Shown: in pieces, positions 56,301-64,000 of the stretch
Numbering within the stretch: position 1 is the first letter of the stretch
How the letters are laid out: every line of letters begins with the position of its first letter
Assembly: GCA_944324495.1 (NCBI GenBank)
Contig: CALUWN010000008.1
Location: forward strand, 38,844 to 102,843
Direction: 5' to 3'
Origin: an uncultured Mucispirillum sp.
Lineage (GTDB): Bacteria; Chrysiogenota; Deferribacteres; Deferribacterales; Mucispirillaceae
Length of the DNA stretch: 64,000 nt
The notes under the pieces: generated by a model
Seen by the model: the letters and a program-made list of their open reading frames with translations, nothing else
Database searches by the model: none
What the model was told of the DNA's origin: nothing
Program-made: the position numbers and the translations under genes

Positions 56301-56641
56301 AGCTGTACCATCTAATGATGTGCCAGTTATTTCAACTGAAACAGGATATGTGCCAGCTTCTGCATAAGTATGCTCCGGTGCTCTTTCTCCCGATACTGGT
56401 GTATTATCACCGAATGACCACTTATACACTGCATTTTCAGGTATAACAAGGTCATCACCCCTAACAGAAAACTTAACTGTATAATCAGTAACAGTAGCTT
56501 CTATTTGGTCAGACTGAGAAATACCACCTGAATTACCACCGCCAGAAGAGTCTACCCCCCCCCGTCCTGCACTGCGTCGCAACTAAGTAATATCATAGGT
56601 ATTGCTAACAGTGTCATTACTAAGTTAATAAACCTTCTCAT
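53367..56641 (-). pseudogene. Phase-variable PKD-repeat lipoprotein, off in this copy
   Basis: From ATG 56641 (GGAG upstream) the frame gives a signal peptide with lipobox LLSC, then DAVQD and a nine-G tract, and stops at TAG directly after it. The remaining frame is open from the tract to 53367. Ten (or seven) G would make one 1091-residue lipoprotein. The body has about seven PKD/Ig-like repeats (WSFGDNTP, WHFGETDGEW, VWDFGDKTR are the clearest) and a C-terminal domain with TWCST and YGTCVRAYN cysteines. Such proteins are typical of extended adhesins or glycan-binding surface proteins. Confidence 0.85.
56555..56563 (-). repeat. Nine-base G tract just after the lipobox of the PKD lipoprotein
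   Basis: Nine C on the plus strand, encoding Gly-Gly-Gly at the start of the mature protein. At this length the next codon is TAG. Confidence 0.92.
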
Positions 56642-56922
56642 AACAATTCTCCTATTATAGATTTTGCTTATTATACTACCACATCTTTTTTTATATAGCA
56701 AGTTTTTTTTTGATAAAATATATAACTTTTTTAAAAGATTGTTAAGACCGCTTTTTTATCACACTTTTACAGCATTTTTGGATATTTGATACTATATTTT
56801 ACAATTGTTAAATTTTTATATTATTCTTACATTTGTCAAACATATCACTGTCATTATGAATTTGTTCCAGACAAAGTATTAATAGCTCCCAATAACCACT
56901 GTCATTCAAAATGACATATGTT
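56642..56922. other. Intergenic region upstream of the PKD lipoprotein
   Basis: AT-rich, with a nine-T run near 56703 and the third TGTCATT palindrome near 56900. No gene is visible. Confidence 0.6.
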
Positions 56923-56924
56923 TT
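56900..56924. repeat. TGTCATT palindrome, copy 3
   Basis: TGTCATTCAAAATGACA (56900-56916) followed by TATGTTTT. Identical to copy 1 across the palindrome. It overlaps the stop region of the DUF4105 gene ending at 56923. Confidence 0.8.
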
Positions 56925-58824
56925 AAAAATAAACTCTCCAAAAAAGCCCTAAATCGTGCTTCTGCCTGTCCCAGTAGTTTTTATATTTATAGTTTATTTC
57001 TATGGAATTATTTTGTGTTACAGGTATGGCGTATAATGCTTCTGCTCCAAACTCAGCTCCAAGATTTTCAAGCACATAATATCTGTAATAACCTTCTGCT
57101 AATAATTTGCCACCTTTAAAACTATACATTAAGCCTAGATTTCCACCAAATCCAAGCCCTGTATAGTATGGGTTATAACCTTTTGCAAAAGCTAAGTCCA
57201 CATCTGCTGTTAAATAACTTGTAAACCCACCAGCACCTAAAGTGATACCAACACCTCCTCTTAAATATGGCGTAAAATATTTACTGCCACTTCTAAACTC
57301 TTTTTCTTCCCCTGCTATTTCAAATTTCCATGATACATTTTTTAAAACATGGCTAAGGGGAGTATATGCTCCAAATTTTATTAAAGAGGCTTCTGGGATA
57401 TTTACATAACCTGTGTTTGTGTTCCACCTAACATTAATATCTAATACTGTTAACTGGCTGTTAGGAATAAAACCGTTATCTATATCATCAAGGCTGTGAA
57501 AACCAAGCTGAAACCCTGCTTCTGTATAAAAATCCTTAAAATTTTCAACACCCAACCCGATTTTTACACGGCTTATATCATGGCCCATATCTGGCGATGA
57601 GGGTACATCTATTTTATTTACACTTTTTACCCCAAGGCGGGCTCTTGCTGATAAAAGCATAATAGTTTTTTCTTTATATTCATCAAATATTTCATCAGTT
57701 ACTTTATCCCTTTGGATAAACTCAAACCGCATGGTTTCAATGGCTAAATCATATATTTTTACTTTTTCTTCTAAAGAATAAGGGCTGTTATTTACATCAT
57801 CTATTGTTTTTTTACTGCGTGCTAAATCATGAGCTAATGCAATAGCACTTCTACTCATACCGCGAGTATAAATATTTAAAAGCTTAATATGTGACGGTCT
57901 GTATTCTTTTTTTACAATTAAGCCTTCATCTCTAATTAATTTTATACTATCCGTTGGGGCTTCCCATAATATACTTTTAGAAAGATTAAGGCTAGGGCGT
58001 GCTGATTCTAAAAGCATAAGCATACTATAAGAACAGTTTTCATCAAAGAAAAAATACTGGCTTCCTATATCCTGCAGTTCCCATAAGTGATTAAAAAGCC
58101 GTACGGTTTCTTCTTTTGTAAAATTTAAGTCATATTCCCATATATCCCTGTTATCTGCATTACCGTATTCATATATGGTTTTGTAGTATTCTTTTACTGT
58201 ATAATATCCGTCATACCCACCAAAAAGTCCAAGTACTGCATATTTTAACATATTTGTACCACTTTCCACACTGGCTGCAAAAGTTACACTGTATGAAGTA
58301 AGTGGGTCTTTCCTGCTGTTATTAATACGAAGCATAGTATGACCAAACATACTGGCAGGGTTTTTTAAATACATAAATGGAAATATAACTGTTATGCTTG
58401 TTGGGTCTATTTTTTCCCTTACCTTTTCATAATCAGAACAAGATTTTTTGGGGAGTTTATTTCTATCCACATTAAAACGTTCAATTATCCATTCACGCCT
58501 GCCTGCAAATAAACAAACAGGGTGCTTATTATCATCATCTTTTGATAAATCTTTATCAAAAAGCGATAAAATAGTTGCTTCAAGCTCATCTTTTGGTGAA
58601 TATTTACCGTTTTCTGCTAAAAAAAACCTTTCATCATCAACTAAACTTCTAATCTTTCTGCCAGCAGGTTTTTTATACTGCATTAAAACATTCCACTGCC
58701 TTTCAAGGTATGCTTCTTCTTCTATTGCCTTTTTGGCAATCTCTTTACCATACTGGCTAGGCTCTGCATAAGAATAAGAATAGAATAAGAACGATAATAA
58801 AAATAAAAATAATACTTTTTGCAT
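56923..58824 (-). CDS. DUF4105 (Lnb-type) protein with C-terminal beta-barrel
   Basis: 633 residues with a signal peptide (ends near SYA-E). Residues about 90-350 match the DUF4105/Lnb N-terminal periplasmic domain: KNPASMFGHTMLRI (Ser, His), FFFDENCSYSMLMLLE with the catalytic-type cysteine, and YDLNFTKEE. The family is related to thiol acyltransferases or peptidases of the NlpC-like fold. The last 200 residues look like an outer-membrane barrel ending in WRVYF, a typical terminal aromatic. ATG 58824 is chosen; ATG 58842 lies inside the upstream terminator. No strong ribosome site is seen. Confidence 0.8.
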   Translation of the reverse strand: MQKVLFLFLLSFLFYSYSYAEPSQYGKEIAKKAIEEEAYLERQWNVLMQYKKPAGRKIRSLVDDERFFLAENGKYSPKDELEATILSLFDKDLSKDDDNKHPVCLFAGRREWIIERFNVDRNKLPKKSCSDYEKVREKIDPTSITVIFPFMYLKNPASMFGHTMLRINNSRKDPLTSYSVTFAASVESGTNMLKYAVLGLFGGYDGYYTVKEYYKTIYEYGNADNRDIWEYDLNFTKEETVRLFNHLWELQDIGSQYFFFDENCSYSMLMLLESARPSLNLSKSILWEAPTDSIKLIRDEGLIVKKEYRPSHIKLLNIYTRGMSRSAIALAHDLARSKKTIDDVNNSPYSLEEKVKIYDLAIETMRFEFIQRDKVTDEIFDEYKEKTIMLLSARARLGVKSVNKIDVPSSPDMGHDISRVKIGLGVENFKDFYTEAGFQLGFHSLDDIDNGFIPNSQLTVLDINVRWNTNTGYVNIPEASLIKFGAYTPLSHVLKNVSWKFEIAGEEKEFRSGSKYFTPYLRGGVGITLGAGGFTSYLTADVDLAFAKGYNPYYTGLGFGGNLGLMYSFKGGKLLAEGYYRYYVLENLGAEFGAEALYAIPVTQNNSIEINYKYKNYWDRQKHDLGLFWRVYF

Positions 58825-58828
58825 AGAG

Positions 58829-58855
58829 AAAAAAGAGGGCATATAACGCCCTCAT
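58829..58855 (-). terminator. Terminator between the DUF3015 and DUF4105 genes
   Basis: On the minus strand GAGGGC and GCCCTC form a 6-bp stem (58853-58848 with 58840-58835) around a 7-base loop, followed by TTTTTT. Confidence 0.8.
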
Positions 58856-58865
58856 ATGTTTTTGA

Positions 58866-59324
58866 TTAGCTTAAAGCTATAATTTTATTTGCAACTGAAT
58901 CAGATTGAACATCTGCACTAGGGAAAATTTCACCAAAGTTTGATTGTAATCTTGAAGCAAAAGCATCAACATCAGATACTGCAAGCATAGAGCCTAAAGA
59001 GTTAATAGTGTCGCCTTGACCCATAGCAATATCTTTTGCTAAGTTATCCATATTTGCAGTAATAAATTCATATACTTCTATACTAACAGCTTTATTAATA
59101 TGACCTCTACAGTTCATAGTACCTGTTGACATTGTGAAAGTATTAGAAAGAATACCGTTTGTAGTGAAAGCTGTTGTTTGGAGAACCCAACCACCGTTTG
59201 GTTTACCAACAGTTTCCATTAATAATGTACCTACACCGCAGCCTGCGTTATTTCTAACAGTACCTGCAAATGCAAGTGATGTCATCATAGAAAAAACAAC
59301 AATAACTAATAAAAATTTTTTCAT
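58866..59324 (-). CDS. DUF3015-family secreted protein
   Basis: 152 residues with a signal peptide (ends near LAFA-G). The mature N-terminus NNAGCGVGTLLM and the TTNGILSNTFTMSTGTMNC segment, with two cysteines about 47 residues apart, match DUF3015. Function unknown; many members are periplasmic or outer-membrane-associated. ATG 59324 has AGGAG upstream. It ends at a strong terminator and so is a monocistronic unit. Confidence 0.8.
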   Translation of the reverse strand: MKKFLLVIVVFSMMTSLAFAGTVRNNAGCGVGTLLMETVGKPNGGWVLQTTAFTTNGILSNTFTMSTGTMNCRGHINKAVSIEVYEFITANMDNLAKDIAMGQGDTINSLGSMLAVSDVDAFASRLQSNFGEIFPSADVQSDSVANKIIALS

Positions 59325-59417
59325 AACTAAACTCCTACTATTTAATAAGTATAGATTATACAAATAAAATGATACTGTCAATAAAATAATTATAGTAATC
59401 ATTATTTTTTCTAGTAA

Positions 59418-60254
59418 CTACTTAGTAAATCTTGATAAATAATCTAAGTACTCCTTTTGAACTCTTGGGTTTTGCATAATTGCTGCATGGGGTGAAAAAT
59501 CATCGTTTATAATTGCCTTTTTCTCATGAGCCTGAGAGTACAGGCTTTCTGCATTATCATAGCCTATCATCTCATCTTTTTTTGAGTGTATGATTATTGT
59601 GTTTTTAATTTGACTATTTTTTACATTTTCTAATGATGAATATTTACCAGTAATCCCCCAGCTTATAGGGTACTGCCAAGCCCATGTAAAAAAGTTTTTT
59701 GAAGCTATCTCCCTTGATACACTTTTCCATGACTTAAAAGTTGATTCTAAAATAAGCACCTTAAATTTATCTGCATGGGGAGAAAAAGCTGCAATATGAG
59801 AAGCCACAGCCCCACCTAGACTTTGCCCATGAAGTATTAAATTTTTCTTATATACCTTATTATCTTTCATTATGGCATCCACAAATTCTAAGCCGTCATA
59901 AAGTACACCTTCAATATCTGGCTTGCCTTCTGATAAACCATAGCCCCTGTAATCAAATGTTAAAAGGTTATATCCTTTATCTATAACCCACACCATACCA
60001 ACACTTTCTGTACTTATATTATTAGCATTGCCATGCAAAAATAATATAGTGCCTTTTGGGTTTTTTACTTTTGTTTTAAAATACCAGCCGTGAAGAAGTT
60101 TGCCTTTATCTGTTTCTACTAATATATTTTCAGGGTCATACATACAGGTTTCAGGCATATAGTATAATATTTTTTGCGGATAGAAAAAATATTTCTCACA
60201 GCCTGCAAGCAAAAATACAAATATTATAAGTGATATTCTAATGATTTTTTTCAT
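59418..60254 (-). CDS. Alpha/beta-hydrolase lipoprotein (BEM46/YfhR-like)
   Basis: 278 residues with lipobox LLAGC (Cys near residue 19). FLHGNANN is the oxyanion region, GQSLGG holds the nucleophile serine (about 145), SKKDEMI the acid and SPHAA the histidine (about 256). Membrane-anchored on the periplasmic side; the substrate is unknown. It is divergent from the beta-barrel pair at 60367. Confidence 0.85.
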   Translation of the reverse strand: MKKIIRISLIIFVFLLAGCEKYFFYPQKILYYMPETCMYDPENILVETDKGKLLHGWYFKTKVKNPKGTILFLHGNANNISTESVGMVWVIDKGYNLLTFDYRGYGLSEGKPDIEGVLYDGLEFVDAIMKDNKVYKKNLILHGQSLGGAVASHIAAFSPHADKFKVLILESTFKSWKSVSREIASKNFFTWAWQYPISWGITGKYSSLENVKNSQIKNTIIIHSKKDEMIGYDNAESLYSQAHEKKAIINDDFSPHAAIMQNPRVQKEYLDYLSRFTK

Positions 60255-60310
60255 AATGTATTTTCATATTTTTACTAATTTTGTCAAGGGTAAATTTAAT
60301 ATAAATTTTC

Positions 60311-60338
60311 TTGACAAATATATAGTACTATATATAAT
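60311..60338 (+). promoter_or_regulatory. Promoter of the beta-barrel pair
   Basis: TTGACA (60311-60316) and TATAAT (60333-60338) with a 16-base spacer, both at consensus, about 30 bases before ATG 60367. Confidence 0.75.
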
Positions 60339-60366
60339 AACACCACTTGTTTTTAAGGGGCGGTTT

Positions 60367-61530
60367 ATGAATAAAATATGTATTATATCACTATTTTTAC
60401 TATCAACAATTTTAGTAAGCACAACTTATGCTTATGATTATCCATCTGCTTATGACTTTTTCATTTCAAGAAAAGCAGAAAAAAATAATAATTTACCACA
60501 GTATATTAAGCCAGATTTTATACGTGATGATTATAAAAGGGTGCTTCCTGATGCTGATAATGAGTCACTTGGTTTTTTTCAAAAATACCCAGTTGAGTTT
60601 CACTTAACATCTAATTTTACTTATTCCATACCTGCAAATACATTTAATATGCGAGAAATGTATGCTACATTAGGTCAAACATTTCATAACGATTATATGC
60701 AGATTACTGGTTTTGTTACAGCAAACGGTTATTTTGATACTCACGACCCAGCAGAAGATTATAACTATGTAAAAGGTAATGTTGGGCTGTATGACGGTGG
60801 TATTCAAGCCATATTTTTAGATAGAATATTAGTTTCTGTTAGAGGCAGAGCTACTTTTGATATTAATACTAATACTTTTATGCTTATGCCACACTATTAT
60901 GATACAACACTTGATGTGTTTAATGATAATGCTCCATTTTATACAGATGTACCGGGCTACTACCTGCCACAGAATATGAATGGTGCTGGTATTAGGGTTG
61001 GTTTTATTGGCAAACATTATGAAATAGCATACTCTCAAGGGGACTTTATGCACGGCATACCAAAAGCAGTGCTTGCAAAATTTAATCTTCCTAATATGGA
61101 GTACAGGTTTTTATATGCTCATGAAAATAGAAATGCACCTGCTAGCTGGTCAAATGAACTTTCAAGCTCTTTAGTGCAGGTTTCTTCCACTTTTAGATAC
61201 CCATTTTTAAATAATAAATTATGGGTTAATGCTATTGCAGAATATACATGGAGAGAAAATGATGTGCGAGAAGTTCCACAGGCTAGTTTTACAGGTGATA
61301 CTTCCAATTTTGCTCCAGATGCTCACTATGTTAGATTAGAGCAGTCTATAGAATATTATATGTTAAATGTAGCACTTCGCGAAATAATACAGGTTAGAGA
61401 TGGTGTTACAAGAGCTTATTTAGAGTATGCCATTTATGGTAAATTTCAAGCAGCAACAGCAGAATTTACGTTGGGTTTCCAAGGCTCAACTAATGGCAGA
61501 TATTATATTGCAGGAGGTATTAAATTCTAA
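60367..61530 (+). CDS. Outer-membrane beta-barrel protein 1
   Basis: 387 residues with a signal peptide (ends near TYA-Y). The mature part has alternating strand patterns rich in Tyr/Phe (YTMQ-like turns, MLNVALREIIQVRD, YIAGGIKF) and ends in a C-terminal Phe, the usual signal for barrel insertion. No family recognised. ATG 60367 has AAGGGGCGG upstream; an upstream frame extension lacks a ribosome site and would overlap the divergent promoter. The stop overlaps the start of the next gene (TAATG). Confidence 0.75.
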   Translation: MNKICIISLFLLSTILVSTTYAYDYPSAYDFFISRKAEKNNNLPQYIKPDFIRDDYKRVLPDADNESLGFFQKYPVEFHLTSNFTYSIPANTFNMREMYATLGQTFHNDYMQITGFVTANGYFDTHDPAEDYNYVKGNVGLYDGGIQAIFLDRILVSVRGRATFDINTNTFMLMPHYYDTTLDVFNDNAPFYTDVPGYYLPQNMNGAGIRVGFIGKHYEIAYSQGDFMHGIPKAVLAKFNLPNMEYRFLYAHENRNAPASWSNELSSSLVQVSSTFRYPFLNNKLWVNAIAEYTWRENDVREVPQASFTGDTSNFAPDAHYVRLEQSIEYYMLNVALREIIQVRDGVTRAYLEYAIYGKFQAATAEFTLGFQGSTNGRYYIAGGIKF

Positions 61531-62654
61531 TGAAAAAATTAATATTTAGTGCTTTTATACTTCTTTCTTCTTTCAGTTTTGCATATTCTGCCCCTGAAGT
61601 AGATTTTAACCTTTATACAAGCTCTTATGCTTATAATGGAGAAAATACTCAGTGGGAAGAAACAAGGACAACACTTACCTACTTTGAAAATTTCACTGAA
61701 GCATCATTTAAAATTAAATTTAATGAGCTTATAGATGTAGATTTAGGTTTAGCTGTTCTTTTACCATTTACATTTGAATTTCCTGACAATGTGCGTTTTT
61801 TCCCTATTGTAACTTCAAGGATAGGTAACGATGCTGTACAGCTTCGTATTGGTACATTAAAAGGCGGCCATAACCTGCCAGCTCCAATTCGCGACCCGCT
61901 TATAGATATGACTCCTGTTGTACGCTCTACAATAGATAATACTTTAATTAAAGACGGCCCTGAAACATATAAATATAATGATAAATTTACCCATGGTTAT
62001 TATGAATATGGTGCATCTTTTGAATGGTTTAAAGGTGGCAGAGGCGAAATATATATGAACTGGCAGATGCTGCATACTGAACGCCACAGGGAACGTTTTG
62101 ATGTGGGGTTAACTTATGCTTTAGATTTTGTATCACCTATTTTTACTCCATATATTGGCATCCACTACTGGCATAATGGCGGCCATGAATTTCCACTTGT
62201 GGTAAATACTACAACAGGTGAACGCACTCCTGCTATTACTGAAAACTATACAGGTGCAATAGGTATTAATAGTAAATGGTTATCTATACTTTATCTTGCA
62301 AGCTATAATATACCAGATAGAGATAATAATGTTACACAGTTTGGGCATGGCTTATATCTTCGCGGTACAATCCCTGTTAAAAACTGGTTTGAAATAGAGC
62401 CTTTAATGTTTGTTTCAGGCTGGTATTTAAACCATGACCACAGGTTTATAAGTGTGGAAGGCGACCCGTTTTTTAGAGTACCATTTTATGCAGGGCTTAA
62501 TATTAAAAAAGAATTTGTATTTGATAACGGTATAAGCTTATCTCTTGGCTTTATAAATGGTATATTTTTAACAGAAACTGGTGAAGTTGGTGGCAGATAT
62601 GACCAAGCACTAAGTTTTAATTTCACATACAATATACCAGTTACTAAAAGATAA
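61530..62654 (+). CDS. Outer-membrane beta-barrel protein 2
   Basis: 374 residues with a signal peptide (ends near YSA-P). Strand-rich, aromatic-rich sequence throughout (HGYYEYGASFEWF, YIGIHYWHNGGHEF, ISLSLGFINGIF), ending NIPVTKR, without a terminal Phe but with a barrel-like final strand. Coupled to the previous barrel by a TAATG overlap, so the two probably act together, perhaps as a porin or uptake pair. Family not recognised. Confidence 0.7.
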   Translation: MKKLIFSAFILLSSFSFAYSAPEVDFNLYTSSYAYNGENTQWEETRTTLTYFENFTEASFKIKFNELIDVDLGLAVLLPFTFEFPDNVRFFPIVTSRIGNDAVQLRIGTLKGGHNLPAPIRDPLIDMTPVVRSTIDNTLIKDGPETYKYNDKFTHGYYEYGASFEWFKGGRGEIYMNWQMLHTERHRERFDVGLTYALDFVSPIFTPYIGIHYWHNGGHEFPLVVNTTTGERTPAITENYTGAIGINSKWLSILYLASYNIPDRDNNVTQFGHGLYLRGTIPVKNWFEIEPLMFVSGWYLNHDHRFISVEGDPFFRVPFYAGLNIKKEFVFDNGISLSLGFINGIFLTETGEVGGRYDQALSFNFTYNIPVTKR

Positions 62655-62672
62655 TATGGTAATAATAGAAAA

Positions 62673-62697
62673 CTCCCTTTTAAAACATAAAAGGGAG
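62673..62697 (+). terminator. Hairpin after the beta-barrel pair
   Basis: CTCCCTTTT (62673-62681) pairs with AAAAGGGAG (62689-62697), 9-bp stem. It is followed by a second small palindrome (CAGTTTTAAACTG, 62701-62713) instead of a T-run. Confidence 0.6.
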
Positions 62698-62765
62698 CCT
62701 CAGTTTTAAACTGATAAGGATTGTGTAAATAATATACTCTTCAGATGAGTACTTATTTCCTTATT

Positions 62766-63787
62766 TTATTGTTGTTTTGCAGGAACATTACCTAAAGATA
62801 CTGTTTTAGCAACAATACCTGATTTACCTATTACAACTTGTACTTTAGCATCTTTGATTTCTGCACCTGTTTCATTTGTTACTTTTACTGTGTAAGTATC
62901 TGCTGATTTAGTAACATCAACAGTTAAGCCAACTGTTGCTTTTACATTTTCTGATGCTGTTGCAGAAAATACAATTTCAGCTTCTTTTACAATTTCTTTC
63001 ATTATAATTTCTGCATCTCTTGATACACCTCCATCATTTGTAATAGTAGGGTAACTTATATAAACATCACCTATTTTTTTAGCAGTTAATTTACTGCCAT
63101 TTTTTAAAGTATAATATTCTTTATCTTCTGTAATAAAGTTTGCTGCTGCTTTAAAAGTGAAAGTATATTCGCCATTATTATTTGTTACTGTAGAAATTTC
63201 AGCTAAAGCTTTTTCTGCATCTGCAAATAAAAATTCTTCATTATGAGTAAATTCAATTTTTTTAGTTTCAGCATTTTCTTTTAATGTGCCAAAGCCTCTT
63301 GCAAATTCATTAAATTTACCTAAATTTTCAACACCTGATGTTGCTAAATTATTATTTAATAGGGTAGATACTTTTTTAACGGCTTCTGTATTATCTTTTG
63401 TCAGTGATTGTTTAGATATTTGTATTAATGCATCATAATATCCACCAGTTTGTCTTTCACCATTCCTACCAATTACTTCAAATGGATAGTTACCGATTGC
63501 ATCATTAATATTTTCATTACTTCTAATAAATGTTTCTTCTTTACCTTCTGCTGTTAAATAATAAAGAATACCGTTACTGCCTGGGAATTTTAACACGAAT
63601 GGTAATGTGTTAAGGTCAGTGTTTGCTGTTTGCACCAATGGGAATTTGGTAAGGTTATATTTGCCATCTGGCTTAGTTACTACTGGTGGCTGAGCCCCCC
63701 CCCGTCTGCATTACTGCTGTCATCTGCACAGCCTGCAAGTGAAAAAACTGCTAATGCTGAAAGCATAAACATTAAAACTTTTTTCAT
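62766..63787 (-). pseudogene. Phase-variable lipoprotein, off in this copy
   Basis: ATG 63787 (GGAGG upstream) begins a signal peptide with lipobox SLAGC, then ADDSSNAD, a nine-G tract, and a stop five codons later. The rest is open in another frame to 62766 (AQPPVVTKPDGKYNLTK onward). Ten or seven G would give one 340-residue lipoprotein. The mature part has strand-rich segments (GEYTFTFKAAANF, VKATVGLTVDVTKSADTYTVKVTN given in parts) and a final Ig-like domain. Function unknown; probably surface or periplasmic. Confidence 0.8.
63695..63703 (-). repeat. Nine-base G tract just after the lipobox of the 62766-63787 lipoprotein
   Basis: Nine C on the plus strand, following GAC as in the PKD lipoprotein gene. 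Off at this length; ten G restores the frame. Confidence 0.92.
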
Positions 63788-63932
63788 GTTTTCCTCCATA
63801 AAAATAAATTTATATTACCTTTATAGTAATCTTTTCAAGTACTGACATAAAAATATTTCTTTGTCAAGATTTTTTTAGCTGCTTCACCCCCATTTTTTTA
63901 AAACACCTTAATTTTTATTATTGTTTAATCAT

Positions 63933-64000
63933 AACTACCCGTTAAACGGGTAGTTTGCTCTTTGGCTATAAGCCACTATCACCTGCAGCATCTAAAGGTG
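63933..64000. other. Cluster of three hairpins at the window edge
   Basis: AACTACCCGTT (63933-63943) pairs with AACGGGTAGTT (63945-63955), an 11-bp near-perfect palindrome. It is followed by GGCT-ATA-AGCC (63964-63974) and CACCT...AGGTG (63980-64000). It may be the end of an IS200/IS605-type element or a structured leader; no gene is visible in the remaining bases. Confidence 0.4.

Noticed and set aside
53367..56582. PKD protein starting at TTG 56582 without a signal peptide
   Set aside because: A proper lipoprotein start with GGAG lies at 56641 and only the G tract separates the frames. The TTG has no ribosome site.
56701..56712. Nine-T run upstream of the PKD lipoprotein as a phase-variation tract
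   Set aside because: A and T runs of 7-9 are common throughout this AT-rich sequence and this one is not placed between promoter elements I can identify.
23763..63703. Homopolymer lengths as plain sequencing errors
   Set aside because: Cannot be excluded for single bases, but six long tracts limited to surface genes, one in frame and one neatly inside a promoter spacer, are not explained by read errors.

Overview
The window comes from an AT-rich Gram-negative bacterium. Outer-membrane beta-barrels, many lipobox-type lipoproteins, an ABC exporter for a surface polysaccharide and a 2-oxoglutarate:ferredoxin oxidoreductase all point that way. The gene mix would fit a host-associated member of the Deferribacterota such as Mucispirillum, but that placement is an inference from content and composition. 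No rRNA, tRNA or CRISPR array was seen.

Layout. 1-465: start of recJ (minus strand, cut by the window edge). 586-5334: a biotin operon (birA-bioY-bioB-bioD-bioA plus a small peptide gene) behind a clear BirA operator. 5408-7762: two tandem copies of a two-gene cassette, each a proline-rich secreted peptide plus a lipoprotein. 7964-10960: korD-korA-korB-korC with an sdhE-like gene. 11155-15000: a glycan gene, a DUF4143-type ATPase and decayed fragments with a duplicated 207-bp segment. 15206-19680: an XRE-like regulator and an operon of unknown function with two DUF2589-type proteins. 19883-38167: a surface-polymer locus with glycerol-3-phosphate cytidylyltransferase, RgpF and TagF-like enzymes, glycosyltransferases, an O-acylation pair and a Wzm/Wzt-type exporter, which suggests a glycerol-phosphate (teichoic-like) polymer. 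38203-44771: the late part of cobalamin synthesis, with remnants of cbiC, cobQ and cbiA and an IS3-family scar. 45016-63787: mostly envelope proteins (PHP-type phosphoesterase, ApbE, large lipoproteins, LysM/beta-barrel protein, DUF4105 protein, DUF3015 protein, hydrolase, two beta-barrels).

The most striking signal is a set of six G/C homopolymers of 9-10 bases (6503, 23763, 33721, 53277, 56555, 63695) in a sequence that otherwise has almost none longer than 6. All six lie in or just upstream of genes for surface or secreted products. In three genes the tract length puts the two halves out of frame in this copy (a glycan-locus FAD oxidoreductase and two lipoproteins). One gene, an O-acyltransferase, is in frame. 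One tract sits exactly between a TTGACA -35 and a TATGAT -10, so its length sets promoter spacing. One lies in the leader of a LysM outer-membrane protein. Together they look like a phase-variable surface repertoire that switches protein coats and glycan decoration.

A second theme is pathway decay. Every intact cobalamin gene acts from cobyric acid onward or in adenosylation and lower-ligand activation, while the three remnants (cbiA, cobQ, cbiC) belong to steps before cobyric acid. This suggests a switch from de novo synthesis to salvage.
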